Shown here piece by piece: positions 50,596 to 60,843 of a stretch of DNA of 64,000 nucleotides. The stretch covers positions 1 to 64,000 of the forward strand of contig NZ_JACHXD010000017.1 of assembly GCF_014191875.1 (NCBI RefSeq), in the 5' to 3' direction. Under the pieces are notes generated by a model. It saw only the letters and a program-made list of their open reading frames with translations, was not told where the DNA came from and did no database searches. The translations under genes and the position numbers were made by a program. How positions within the stretch are numbered: the first letter of the stretch is position 1; each line of letters starts with the position of its first letter. This stretch comes from Pseudoduganella violacea (GTDB lineage Bacteria > Pseudomonadota > Gammaproteobacteria > Burkholderiales > Burkholderiaceae_D).

Positions 50596-50896
50596 AAACA
50601 AAACCGCCTTCGGCTTTCGACGTGGGTTTCGCAAGCTCGGTTAGGAAGCTATTTTTGATCTTCTCAATAGCGTCTTGCTGATCTTCCCCATATTTTTCCT
50701 GTAGCGCCTGCGCCAGATGACGAGCGGCATCCGCCAGAATGACGCCCCATGCCTCCTCCTCAGGAATACCCATCGACTCGCGGTACATCCCGACCTTCAT
50801 TGAGCAGTGCAACCTCTGCTCCGCTATCCATACTCGCAGCATCTCAACCGCATTGCCGTCGCGGAGGGCGGCAGGGGGAATTGGGCGTTCATTCAT
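50594..50896 (-). CDS. DUF5076-like protein, candidate immunity protein of the RHS toxin
   Basis: A 100-residue soluble acidic protein resembling DUF5076 (MLRVWIAEQRLHCSMKVGMY, EEAWGVILADAARHLAQAL). No known biochemical function. It starts 14 bases after the stop of the 3028-residue RHS gene, exactly where polymorphic toxin immunity genes sit. Lower GC than the RHS body, like the toxin tip. The immunity role is an inference from position; a housekeeping DUF5076 gene by chance is the alternative. Confidence 0.65.
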   Translation of the reverse strand: MNERPIPPAALRDGNAVEMLRVWIAEQRLHCSMKVGMYRESMGIPEEEAWGVILADAARHLAQALQEKYGEDQQDAIEKIKNSFLTELAKPTSKAEGGFV

Positions 50897-50910
50897 AGTA
50901 AGATTTATCT

Positions 50911-53900
50911 TTAAGGTTTAGGGGGAGGCTGAATACCATTGGCAGGCCATTTGGTTTCTCTCACTTCATTCCTTCTGTTATCGAGATTCCCCACGCCGCC
51001 ATGATCATTGATGGCCTGCTGCTCCTTGTTACGGCGCTCTTCACGATTACCCTTATTGTACTCGCCTATAATTTGCGCCCCTTCCCGATCGCGCCCATCT
51101 GACTTATCGCGCTTACGCTGATCCATATTGTCGGTAGTGCCGATGTAGTCATCCCCTGAACTAGTCTTATCGCCGGGAACGCAATAGATACAGCCCTTAT
51201 CCGATTCTTTGCTGCCCGGCTTTGGCGCATCCGCGGTAGCCTGATCTGTCGTGCTGCCATCGGACGCCAGCGGATTTTTCTTGTTGGCGGCATGGATCGC
51301 GCGGATCTCGCCGTAGGCATCATATACGCCATATACGCCAAGGCCAATCACAACGACTTCGCCCACCACCGGCACCCAGCTTGCCGCCGCCCCACGCAAG
51401 GCATGTTTACCGACATGGCGCGCCACCACCGGGCCGTATGTCTTGACCACGCGCTTGGTGGTGACATACACCGTCTGCATGGTCTGCGGCGCCATGCGCA
51501 CCGTATCCATCATCATGCCGATCGACTGCTGCATACCCTGCTGCATGGCACCGATGACGCTCAGATTGCTCGGCATGCGCATACCGTAGACGAAAACGAT
51601 GGCGTCATATCCGCTCGGATCCACCAGATTGGTCGGATTGTTCAGCACATAGCTGTAGCGGTTGTAGTTCTGCCCATCCTGCGGGTCTTGCAGATGCGGG
51701 TCGGCGCTGGCAAAGCGTGCGGTGAAGGGATCGTACACGCGGCCATTCATGTGCACCAGATCCTGCTGGTCCAGCATTTCATGGCCGGTGAAACCGCGCT
51801 CGTCGAGCTGGCCATCCAGGTTGTCCGGCGTGGCCGAGCCATCGAGCTGGCGGCGCTTGCCCCAGGCGTCGTAGGCCAGTTTCTCCTTCAGCACACCGTC
51901 CACATTCGACAGGGCGACAATGCTGCCCAGCCGGTCCTCATGCGTCCATAGCAGCTCGGTGGAGCCGTCCGGGCGGTCGAGTTCCAGACCCAGGCCATGC
52001 GGCCAATAGGTCTTGACGGTCACGCTGCCATTGCGGTTTTCGCTCTCCTGCGCGCCGCCATAGGTGATCACCAGGCCATCGCTGCGGTCCTGCCGCGTGC
52101 GCTGCTGTTCCGCACCGTAGGCGAAGGTGCTGGTGATGCCGCCCTTGCTGATGGTGTTCGGCTTGTCGAAGCTGGACCAGGTGTACTGCTTGCCGGCGCC
52201 GCTCAGCAGGTTGCCGTTGATATCGTAGCTGAAAGTGCCGGGCACGCCGCTGATGCTTTGCACGGCATGCGGCCGCGTGGAACCGCTGCCTTGCGGCGGA
52301 TACTGGTAGTTGCCCAGCCCCGTTTTGCTGCTCAGGTTACCGCCCGCGTTGTCATAGCCGAAGACTTGCTGCGCGCGGCCAGCCACCTGGCTTGATTTCA
52401 GGCGGTTCAGATCATCGTAATCGAAGTCCTCGATGAAGCCGTCCGTATCCCAATACTGGGTACGCTGCTTGACATTACCCAACGCATCGTATTGATAGCT
52501 GTCCTGCACCCGCACCTGCTGTGCGGCGGTTTTCAGCACGCCATCGCGCAGCCGCGCGGTGCGCGGATCGTAGCCATGGCTCTGCACCAGGCCATTGCCC
52601 AGACGTTCGCTCAAAAGGCGCTGCGCCGCGTCCTGCTCCTCCACCTGCCACAGAACCAGTCCGGAGCGCTCGACCCGGGCCAGGTAATCCTTGTTGTTAT
52701 AGCGCAGATCGTAGCTCTTCAGCGGACCGCTGCCGCGCTGGTAGCTGTGGCGGATCGCCCGGCTCCAAGCATCGTACTCGACATTCGCGACGTAGTTGGC
52801 ATCGCCCAGCACCGTGGTCACGCCGGCGGAACGGCCCAGGCTATCATAGCTATGCAGGCGGCGGTAATCCTTATTGCCCGCCCTGAGCGTATAGGCTTCG
52901 GACAGCCGGCCAATGGCCTTGTTGCCGCTGTCATAGGTCCAATGGCTTTCCAGATCGGGTTCATAACGGCCCGTGGTGCGGTCGATGGCGTCGAACTCGA
53001 AGCGCGTGGTCTGGCCCTTGGCGCGCTGCACGGGCGAAGTCTGCTTCCACACCCGGCCTACCGGGTCCACGTCGTAATGAATCCAGCCCAGATCCGGATC
53101 GCGCAGATCGGTCTTGCGGCCAAGACGGTCGTATTCGACCGTGATCACGTTCTGGTTCGGGTCGGTGGTCGTCAGCAGATTGCCAAAACCGTCGTAGGTG
53201 TAGCTGGTGACGCCACGCCCCGCATCTTCCACCTTTTCCAGCAGGCCAAGCGCATCGCGCGTTTCGACGCGGCGCTGGTTCTTGGCGTTGACGAAGGTGC
53301 GCACGCGGCCCTGGTACTGCGCGCTGGACTTCAGCTCACGGCCGCTTTCGTCCAGAGTAGTCTGCTCTTTTGTGCGGTCCAAATCATCGTAGAGCCAGCG
53401 GCTGTCCAGGTATGCCGGATCGTTGCCGTAGCGCGGCTGATCCGATTCGTACAGGCGCCCCCGCTCGTCAAAGCGGCGCTCCAGAATAATTTGACGGCCG
53501 TCGAAACCCCAGTTCAACTTCCGCACTTCACGGCCGGCGCTGTCGGCATAGGACACGACCGGGGTCGAGATGCGGTCCGCACCATGGTAGCTTTCGACGA
53601 TGGATGCGGTGGCCGCGCCGCGCGGGCAACCGCCCTGGCAAGCTTTGTAGTAATAGCGGCTTTCATTGCCATCCGGGCGCACCTCGCTGGTCACGCGGCC
53701 AAAGCCGTCCGCCGTCCAGCGGGTTTGCAGCTGGTTGGCATCCTTCAAACTGCTTTGCACGCCCGTGCCTGGGAAGAAACTGCGCGTTTCGCTATGTCCA
53801 AGGGCGTTGCTGGTGCTGAGGGCAAAACGGCCGCGCGGATCATAGCCGACGTTGAGCAGGGTCCGCGTGGCGGCGCCGGCCTGCGGATCCTGCCAGGATT

Positions 53901-56900
53901 GCAGACGCTTGTTCACCAGGCCGAAGGCATTGCCGCTGCGGTCCAGGGTAATCACCACTTGCAGCGGCGTGTTCGGCTCTATGGTTTCCTTCTTGAGCAA
54001 GCCATTGCCGTCATATTCCAGCAGCAGCGCGTGCGTCACATTGGCCCCGGCTGGATTGCTCTTCGTGACATTGCTGGTTTCCAGCAGGCCAAGCAGCCAG
54101 GCATTGCTGTCATTTTTATAGGTGTTGACGGTCGTCGTACCGTAACTGCGGCCGCCGGCACTGGAAAGCACGGTCTGCCGCGTCAGGTTGCCCCAGCCGT
54201 CGGTGTAATAGCTGTTGGTGCCGACGGTGCTGATCTCGCTGCCATCCAGATCCTTGCGGATCACGGTGCTGGCATCGGGATAAACGAAGACGCCATTGCT
54301 TCCGCTGGTGAAGCTCATCGGCGTCTGGGCATAGCTGTTGCGAATATCGCTCACCATCACACCGGCACTGGAGACAACCTGGGTGCGATCGACGCGGCCG
54401 ATGAACGGGAAAGTTTGCAGCATGACCGACGTGGTGGACATCTGGCTCTGGCCGTCGATGTCCTGCACCTTGGTAAAGCCAAGCGCGCCACGGCCCCAAG
54501 CATCCGCCATGCCACCTTCGTAGCGGTAGTTGTTGCGCAGCCAGCCACCCTGCCCATTCGCGCTGCGCAGCTGCTTGACCATGGCGCCGGTCACCGCGCC
54601 CACCTGCGGATAAACCGGCACGATGGCGCGGCCATCCACCTGCGCCGTGCGGGCATAGACGGCGGCATCGTCACCGCGCGCATAGTCCACCTCTTCGACC
54701 TGGCCCAGGCCATTGGTGACACGCACCAGCCGGTCCTGGCTTGGCGCCACCGCCAGCGTAACCGCCGACAGGACATCCTTGCCATCCACCTTGGTGCCCG
54801 TCTTCACCAGGAACATGGGAACGCCGCTGTTGTTCAGGAAGACCGCCTGGCTCTTGCGGTCCGCCGCCTCGCTGTAGGCAAAGCGCTGGCACGTGAAACC
54901 GCTGCCGGTGTAGCGGCACAACATGGCTTTCGGATCTTTCACCGCTGGATCGTTGGGCCAGCGATAGCTTGGGTACAGGCTCACCAGCAGGCGGCTCGTG
55001 CCATCGCCAAGGAAGTCGCCGATCTTGGCATGCACCAAGTTGGTGACATCGGGCCAGGCCGGATCGAGATAAGCATTCAGCGAACCGTCCAGACGGCAAT
55101 CCGCGCCAGTTTCCTTGCTCAGGCAGAGGTAGGTACCGGACGCGGCACCGCCGCGCCCATAGATGAAGTCCGTCAAACCATCGCCATTCACGTCGCCAAT
55201 GCCGATTCCGGAATCGATCCAGGAATTATCGTGGCCGACACTGCGGGACTGGAAGAGCGACTGGCAGGCAAACTCGCTCTGGCCGTTGAAACAGACGGTC
55301 GCGCCGGTGATCTGGTCCACCGGCCAGCAACGGCCGCCATCGCATTGCTGCGTATAGGGGTTGGACGGATTGGCCGCCGGGACCATGGTTTCCCAGGTGG
55401 AGTACAGGTCGGACACGCCCTCCCGGCTCAGATTGATGCCCTTGGGCTTGAAGAAGTCCAGGGTCAGCAGACGGCCATTCCCATCGGGCAGCGGCGGCAG
55501 TTCTTTCAAGACCAGGGGCTGGCAGCGAATGCCACTGCCCTCATGGAAGCAATCGTTGGCCCGGCCCGAGGCATCGAACTTCGTGATCAGGTGCGTGCGC
55601 CGGTCATTGCGCAGGTCAACCAAGCTCGGGACATCGCTACCACCGGGCATGCAATTGAAGTCAATGCTGCCATCCCCCATCGGTTGGCTCAGGCATACGC
55701 CCCATTGCGAGCGCGCGGCATTCTGCACCACCAAGTCCTCGCGGCCATCGCCGTTCAGATCGGCCACCATCATGCCCGAGATGCCATTGACCAGATTGGT
55801 GGTGATATTCATGGCCGCGATATTCAGCTTGCGGTCATAAATGCGACCATCGGATTGGCGGATGCGCAACTCGCCGGTGAGGCGTCCATCCACTTGATTG
55901 GGGAAGGCCACACAATTCGGTTCGCCCGGCTGGCCGCAGCCCTGGCCTTTGACCGCGATAAAGCTGGTGCGGCCGCTGCCGTCAAAATCGCCTTGCAGCT
56001 GATCGGCATCGACCCGGCCGATGGCCGGCAAGGCAAAGGGAGCAATGCCAGGCACCGGCGCAAATGCCGGGACGGCGGCGGCGCCCGATTCGAACACCGT
56101 CTTGGGCAGGTATTCCAATACCCCCGTCACCGGGTTGGTGGCACTGGCCTGCATCCAATCCACCAGGCTGCGGCCGCTGCCGCTGCTCTCCACGTAATGG
56201 ATTTGATGGTCGCGCACCAGGGTGCCGCCGCTGCCGTCGGCGGCGGTGCCGATGTAGGTCTGCACATGGCTCAGGCGCGAGCGCAAGTCGGCGCGCGAAC
56301 CGCCCGTGTACAGCAGCTGCACGTCGCCCCGGCCTTCGTAGCTGAAACGCACGGCCAGATCGGGCGCCAGGCCGGCGGCGCTGTTGCCGCCATAGCGGAT
56401 CTGGCGCGGCGTGAACTCGCCGCTGCCCGCGTCCTGGTTGTAGTCCATGCTGATGTAGTTGCCCAGGCGGTCTTCGGTCCGCGCCAAGGCCCACAACAAG
56501 GGCTGGCCGTCGCTGCGGCCCTGCGCGGCGATCGCGCTGCCCGCGTCGATGCCGTAGTAGCTGATGCGGCCGTCCTTATGCTCGGCTTTGAAACCGCCAT
56601 TGCCCAGGCGTGTCACGCGCACAAAGCTTTCCTGTTCGGTGCGGTACACGGCGCCGGCGGCCCAGTAGGCGCCGTCCTGCGCATCCAGACCGCCACCCGG
56701 GTTGCCGCCATCGGCGCGCAGCAGTCGCTGTCCGTCGAGGCACAGGCGGTCGGACAGGCTGAAATTGACGCGGCCAGCCACGCCATCGCGGGCGATGAAT
56801 TTGGCGCAGCGGTGAATCTGCGACAAGCCTTGCAGGCTCCAGCCCAATCCCACCAGGCCATTGCCCGCGGTGCTGGAATAAGTCAGCGACAAGGCCGGCG

Positions 56901-59900
56901 CCATGCCCGCCGTACCCGGCGGAACAGGCAACGCCATCGTATATTGCGCGCTGCCGTCATTGCCGACGTGCAGGCTGCCTGGCAGGCTGCCGGCATCGGG
57001 ATTACCCAGGTGGGGCACGTCCACGCTCACTGGCAAGGGCTGGCTCGAACTGGAGCCGCCGCTGCTGATGGTCACCGTGGCCGCCGCCGATTCCGCCAGC
57101 TTGATGCCGCTGCCGTCGAAAGCCTGCGCCACCACCTGATAGCTGTTGGCCTGCAATGGCGTCCAGCTGGCGCTCCAGATATCGCCGCTGGCCGTGCCGG
57201 TGGCGACCTGGGCGCCATTGGCGTAGAACTTCACGCTCTTGACGCTGGCCGTGGCTCCCGACGCGGTGGCGCGCAGGGACACGGCGCTGTTGGTACTTCC
57301 GCTACCGCCGTTGCTTGGGCTATTCAGGGCCAGCGCGACGCCGGAGGAACCCACCGCTATCTGGCGTTTAGCCGTATACAGCGTGGTGTTGCCGTCCCTG
57401 ACCTTGGCATAGATGGTGTAAGTACCAGCCGGCACATTGGTCTTGTTTACATAATAGGCGCCGGCCGCCGAATCGGGCGCAGCCGCGATCCATTCGCCAT
57501 TGAAATTGAAGGCTACTTCGTCATAGCTGCCGTCGCCGGCGCTGATCACCGCACGCATGAAGACGGTGGCTGGCGCCGGATAACGGTCACCCTCATTGGG
57601 CGTGCTGATACCGATGCGCATGCTGCCCGGCATTGTGCAGCTATTGTCCGGGCAAGGCAGGGATGCGCTCACGTCACCGCCGGCATTGAGCGCGTATACA
57701 TACAGCGGCCGCCCCGCGTATTGGCTCACGTAGCTCGACAGGTCAACCACGAAATGGTGGGCCGCCCCTGGCGTGCCGCACTGCGCCTGGACCGCTGCGT
57801 TATCGGCTTCGCTGCTTACATTGGCCACGCCGGAGGTCAGCAATTGGCCGCCCGCCTGCGGCGTCGGGTCATCCAACAGCACCTGATAGTTCAGTCCTGC
57901 GGCCACACCCGCCTGGCAGGTCCAGCCAAACAATTCCGGCCTGTTCGCTGCGTTGATGCGGATGCCGCTGATCGCGCCCAGCAAGGCGCTGTTGGTCACG
58001 TTCACCGTGACCGGCAGCGAGTCGGTCTGCACGCCCGAACTGTCGGTGCTGCGCAATTTGAGATGGTGCACGCCGGCCGGCAAACTCACCGTCGCATTCA
58101 GATTCAGGGAAGACGAAGAACCCGCAGCCGAGCGCACGGCGGCGCCATAGCCCTTGCCACTATCGACGAACAATTCCAGCAGCGTGACCGAGGAGCCGCT
58201 GCCATTGCCTTCGACCGTGATTGTGGCGCTCGCCGCGCCGCTCACGCGCACATTGGTGGGCGTAGCCTTCAGCGTGGCCGTCGGTCCGGCGCCATTTGCC
58301 ACCGCGATCGACAGATTGGGCGTCGTATCGCCGAACCATTCATAGGATTCGCGCAGCATGCGCCACTGGAAGTTGTAAGTGCCCGGCTTCTGCGGCGCCG
58401 TGATCGGAATCGTGAACGTGCCCCGCTCGCCCGGCGCCACGGAACCGCTCAGGTAAGCTCGCGATACCACCTGCCAGGTCCGCGCATCCTGCGGATTCTG
58501 TCCACCCAGGCGATAGGCTTGGCCTTCGCTCCAGGTGCTCGTGCCGGTATTGAGCATCGTTACCGTCACGTTGTAGGGCTGGCCGGCACGCATCGCCAGC
58601 GGCACGCTTTGCGAGACGAAAGTCGCGCCGTTCCCGGTGGAACTGGCCGCCACATTGACGCTCACATTCGGCGTGACGGCACCAAACCACTCCACGAATT
58701 CTTCCAGCATACGCCACTGGAAGTTGTAAGCGCCAGGCGTTTTCGGCGCTTTCACTTCGAAGGAGAAGGTGGCCGTCTGGCCCGGCGCCACGGACGAAGG
58801 CAGCGCCACCCGGTCCGGCGAGCGCCAGGTCTGATTGTCCTGAGGATTCTGCGAACCGAGAAGATGCTTGCGCGCCGCAGTCCAGGTGGAAGTGCCGGTG
58901 TTCTTCATCGTCACCGACACGGTATAGGTCTGGCCGATCAGCATCGACGCCGGCACCGACTGGCTGACGAATTCGGCCTGATTCACGCCCCGCGGGACCG
59001 GCGCTACAGAGACGCCCATCGCGCACCAGGAGGACGCATAGCTGGATGAAGTCACGCCATTGGCGGTGGTACCGGGGAAGTTGCTCTTGGTGCCCTGGGA
59101 GCTGAAGGTGACGACACCGCTCTCGCCGTCGGCCAGCAGGCCGGAATGCACCAGCAAGGCAGGGATATTCGAATCGGTGGTGTAGCCGAATTCCTTGGTA
59201 CCCCAGACCGTGCCGCCGCTGCGGCTACCGGTATAAGTACCGTTGGCCGGAAGCTTGGCCGTGCATTCGTCGCTGCGCGGAGTGACCGTCACGGCCACGT
59301 TCGGCGTCGAGGCACCGAACCACTCCCAATACTCCTCCAGCATGCGCCACTGCATATTGTAGCTACCCGGCGTGGTTGGCGCGGTCACGTCGAAAGTAAA
59401 GCTGGCCGTTTGGCCCGGCGCCACCGCCCCAGGCAGGTCGACACGGCCGTTACCCCAGTTTTTGTTATCCTGCGGATTCTGCGAACCGAGAAGGTGCTTG
59501 CGCTCCGCCGTCCAGGTCGACGTGCCGGAGTTGCGCATCGCCACCGTGATCGAGTAGCGCTGGCCCGCCACCATGGTCGAGGGCACCGACTGCGAAACGA
59601 ATTCAGCGCCGTTGGTACCGGTTCTGACCGGCGGCGTAGCGTTGCTGCTGCTGACCGCAAGCTTCATCGCGCACCAGGACGGCGCATAGCTCGCCGACGT
59701 CACGCCGTTGGCCGTACTGCCAGGGAAATTGCTCTTGGTATCGAGCGGCGTAATGGTGACATTGGCGCTGGCGCCTTCCGCCACCAGGCCGGCATGCAGT
59801 AGTGCCATGCCCACATTCGAATCTGTCGTATACCCGAACTGCTGCGTTCCCCATAAGGAACCGCCGGAGCGGGTGGCGGTATAGGTACCGCTGGCGGGAG

Positions 59901-59997
59901 TCTGGCTCAGACAGGTCTGGCTGACAGCCTGGACCGGGCCTGCGAAGATGAAGATCAGCAGGGCGAATAGGACTTGGAAGGTGCGCGCAATCATCAT
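50911..59997 (-). CDS. Giant SpvB/RHS polymorphic toxin with GIY-YIG-like nuclease tip
   Basis: 3028 residues. Sec signal 1-24. Two LCCL-like domains (~25-115, ~243-335; NGVTSxSYAxSW). Three NBR1-type Ig domains (~128-240, ~340-447, ~455-565; GTSTWTA ... WRMLEE ... WFG) and further Ig-like domains to ~985. SpvB domain from ~990 (PPGTAGMAPALSLTYSS). FG-GAP/TcdB-like middle (~1290-1850). RHS/YD repeats (~1880-2700). RHS core ends in NPTNLVDPSGYDAI (~2794). The C-terminal tip has a hydrophobic pre-toxin stretch and then IYCVPG ... YIGTTDNMDQR, KEQQAI, LDNRRNE. These provide the Tyr, Gly, Arg, Glu and Asn of GIY-YIG nucleases. Upstream 237 bases have no gene. Confidence 0.88.
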   Translation of the reverse strand: MMIARTFQVLFALLIFIFAGPVQAVSQTCLSQTPASGTYTATRSGGSLWGTQQFGYTTDSNVGMALLHAGLVAEGASANVTITPLDTKSNFPGSTANGVTSASYAPSWCAMKLAVSSSNATPPVRTGTNGAEFVSQSVPSTMVAGQRYSITVAMRNSGTSTWTAERKHLLGSQNPQDNKNWGNGRVDLPGAVAPGQTASFTFDVTAPTTPGSYNMQWRMLEEYWEWFGASTPNVAVTVTPRSDECTAKLPANGTYTGSRSGGTVWGTKEFGYTTDSNIPALLVHSGLLADGESGVVTFSSQGTKSNFPGTTANGVTSSSYASSWCAMGVSVAPVPRGVNQAEFVSQSVPASMLIGQTYTVSVTMKNTGTSTWTAARKHLLGSQNPQDNQTWRSPDRVALPSSVAPGQTATFSFEVKAPKTPGAYNFQWRMLEEFVEWFGAVTPNVSVNVAASSTGNGATFVSQSVPLAMRAGQPYNVTVTMLNTGTSTWSEGQAYRLGGQNPQDARTWQVVSRAYLSGSVAPGERGTFTIPITAPQKPGTYNFQWRMLRESYEWFGDTTPNLSIAVANGAGPTATLKATPTNVRVSGAASATITVEGNGSGSSVTLLELFVDSGKGYGAAVRSAAGSSSSLNLNATVSLPAGVHHLKLRSTDSSGVQTDSLPVTVNVTNSALLGAISGIRINAANRPELFGWTCQAGVAAGLNYQVLLDDPTPQAGGQLLTSGVANVSSEADNAAVQAQCGTPGAAHHFVVDLSSYVSQYAGRPLYVYALNAGGDVSASLPCPDNSCTMPGSMRIGISTPNEGDRYPAPATVFMRAVISAGDGSYDEVAFNFNGEWIAAAPDSAAGAYYVNKTNVPAGTYTIYAKVRDGNTTLYTAKRQIAVGSSGVALALNSPSNGGSGSTNSAVSLRATASGATASVKSVKFYANGAQVATGTASGDIWSASWTPLQANSYQVVAQAFDGSGIKLAESAAATVTISSGGSSSSQPLPVSVDVPHLGNPDAGSLPGSLHVGNDGSAQYTMALPVPPGTAGMAPALSLTYSSTAGNGLVGLGWSLQGLSQIHRCAKFIARDGVAGRVNFSLSDRLCLDGQRLLRADGGNPGGGLDAQDGAYWAAGAVYRTEQESFVRVTRLGNGGFKAEHKDGRISYYGIDAGSAIAAQGRSDGQPLLWALARTEDRLGNYISMDYNQDAGSGEFTPRQIRYGGNSAAGLAPDLAVRFSYEGRGDVQLLYTGGSRADLRSRLSHVQTYIGTAADGSGGTLVRDHQIHYVESSGSGRSLVDWMQASATNPVTGVLEYLPKTVFESGAAAVPAFAPVPGIAPFALPAIGRVDADQLQGDFDGSGRTSFIAVKGQGCGQPGEPNCVAFPNQVDGRLTGELRIRQSDGRIYDRKLNIAAMNITTNLVNGISGMMVADLNGDGREDLVVQNAARSQWGVCLSQPMGDGSIDFNCMPGGSDVPSLVDLRNDRRTHLITKFDASGRANDCFHEGSGIRCQPLVLKELPPLPDGNGRLLTLDFFKPKGINLSREGVSDLYSTWETMVPAANPSNPYTQQCDGGRCWPVDQITGATVCFNGQSEFACQSLFQSRSVGHDNSWIDSGIGIGDVNGDGLTDFIYGRGGAASGTYLCLSKETGADCRLDGSLNAYLDPAWPDVTNLVHAKIGDFLGDGTSRLLVSLYPSYRWPNDPAVKDPKAMLCRYTGSGFTCQRFAYSEAADRKSQAVFLNNSGVPMFLVKTGTKVDGKDVLSAVTLAVAPSQDRLVRVTNGLGQVEEVDYARGDDAAVYARTAQVDGRAIVPVYPQVGAVTGAMVKQLRSANGQGGWLRNNYRYEGGMADAWGRGALGFTKVQDIDGQSQMSTTSVMLQTFPFIGRVDRTQVVSSAGVMVSDIRNSYAQTPMSFTSGSNGVFVYPDASTVIRKDLDGSEISTVGTNSYYTDGWGNLTRQTVLSSAGGRSYGTTTVNTYKNDSNAWLLGLLETSNVTKSNPAGANVTHALLLEYDGNGLLKKETIEPNTPLQVVITLDRSGNAFGLVNKRLQSWQDPQAGAATRTLLNVGYDPRGRFALSTSNALGHSETRSFFPGTGVQSSLKDANQLQTRWTADGFGRVTSEVRPDGNESRYYYKACQGGCPRGAATASIVESYHGADRISTPVVSYADSAGREVRKLNWGFDGRQIILERRFDERGRLYESDQPRYGNDPAYLDSRWLYDDLDRTKEQTTLDESGRELKSSAQYQGRVRTFVNAKNQRRVETRDALGLLEKVEDAGRGVTSYTYDGFGNLLTTTDPNQNVITVEYDRLGRKTDLRDPDLGWIHYDVDPVGRVWKQTSPVQRAKGQTTRFEFDAIDRTTGRYEPDLESHWTYDSGNKAIGRLSEAYTLRAGNKDYRRLHSYDSLGRSAGVTTVLGDANYVANVEYDAWSRAIRHSYQRGSGPLKSYDLRYNNKDYLARVERSGLVLWQVEEQDAAQRLLSERLGNGLVQSHGYDPRTARLRDGVLKTAAQQVRVQDSYQYDALGNVKQRTQYWDTDGFIEDFDYDDLNRLKSSQVAGRAQQVFGYDNAGGNLSSKTGLGNYQYPPQGSGSTRPHAVQSISGVPGTFSYDINGNLLSGAGKQYTWSSFDKPNTISKGGITSTFAYGAEQQRTRQDRSDGLVITYGGAQESENRNGSVTVKTYWPHGLGLELDRPDGSTELLWTHEDRLGSIVALSNVDGVLKEKLAYDAWGKRRQLDGSATPDNLDGQLDERGFTGHEMLDQQDLVHMNGRVYDPFTARFASADPHLQDPQDGQNYNRYSYVLNNPTNLVDPSGYDAIVFVYGMRMPSNLSVIGAMQQGMQQSIGMMMDTVRMAPQTMQTVYVTTKRVVKTYGPVVARHVGKHALRGAAASWVPVVGEVVVIGLGVYGVYDAYGEIRAIHAANKKNPLASDGSTTDQATADAPKPGSKESDKGCIYCVPGDKTSSGDDYIGTTDNMDQRKRDKSDGRDREGAQIIGEYNKGNREERRNKEQQAINDHGGVGNLDNRRNEVRETKWPANGIQPPPKP

Positions 59998-60234
59998 GGG
60001 GGATGCTTATTCTGTTTTTAATAGGCAAAACTCTCCCCTGCCGACAAACGTGGCTTAATTTGAAGCAAGGAAGTCCCGATGTGCCGAACGGCACGGTGTG
60101 GCCAGACGAGCCCAGCGCCCGCCCTTCTTACCAATGCATTTACTGCACCTGCTGAAGACGCCCTGACCTGCGGCAGCTTTTACTATATTTGCAAAAAACC
60201 AATGAAATTATGGCAATAGCTAGTCAGATAAATC

Positions 60235-60843
60235 TCACCAATAGTCACTTGCTATGAAAAATAGGGATGGATCAGCGGCAAAACGTGTCGTATCAGCAAC
60301 GCTGATACGACTTGGATGATCTGCCTTGCTGGGCTTATGTATCTCGGCCTTCACTTCAAAATGCAGGACTTTCGCAGCACTGCGCAGCACGTTTTTCTGA
60401 TGTGTGAGATGAACATCCAGCAGCGCCGGCTGCAGCACCAGTTCCCGGATAAATTCCTGCAGCGTTTCGCTATCGCGGGCATAGCCCCTGAGCGCGATTT
60501 GCAGATTGACCTTGTCCGGCTCGAACTCCATCAATTCAATATCGTCGCCGACTGCGTTTTCCACGGCGGCGAATACGGGATACCAGGCAAAGTCACGCTC
60601 CGCCTGCAAGGCGCGCCAATGCTTCTGAATCTCGGCCTGCGCCGGATCGGGCAGATTCACCACGGGCTTTTCCTGCCTGCTTGCCATACGCTCTGCCCTG
60701 CCTTGCAGCTCCTGCGCCTCTTGCCAGCGTTCATAGGCGGCCCGCGCCAGCCAGCTGCCCGAAACCAGAAGCAGAACCAGCGCCGCCACAGCAACCGGCC
60801 GCACCGGCGAGGGCGGCACCAGGTATCGTTCGCTCTTCTTCAT
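60235..60843 (-). CDS. PilN-like pilus/secretion assembly protein
   Basis: A 202-residue bitopic protein with a short cytoplasmic N-terminus, one membrane helix (VAVAALVLLLVSGSWLA, ~15-35), then a coiled segment (YERWQEAQELQGRAERM) and a small ferredoxin-like domain (~80-165), as in PilN/GspL/MshI-type proteins. ATG 60843 overlaps the PilM-like stop as ATGA; the frame opens further upstream inside that gene. It has an unusual C-terminal tail after ~165. Last gene of the visible secretion cluster. Confidence 0.6.
   Translation of the reverse strand: MKKSERYLVPPSPVRPVAVAALVLLLVSGSWLARAAYERWQEAQELQGRAERMASRQEKPVVNLPDPAQAEIQKHWRALQAERDFAWYPVFAAVENAVGDDIELMEFEPDKVNLQIALRGYARDSETLQEFIRELVLQPALLDVHLTHQKNVLRSAAKVLHFEVKAEIHKPSKADHPSRISVADTTRFAADPSLFFIASDYW

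Noticed and set aside
52492..59049. Open frame of more than 2000 codons on the plus strand opposite the RHS gene
   Set aside because: Low-complexity Ala/His/Arg composition with no family; it mirrors the third codon positions of the RHS gene.
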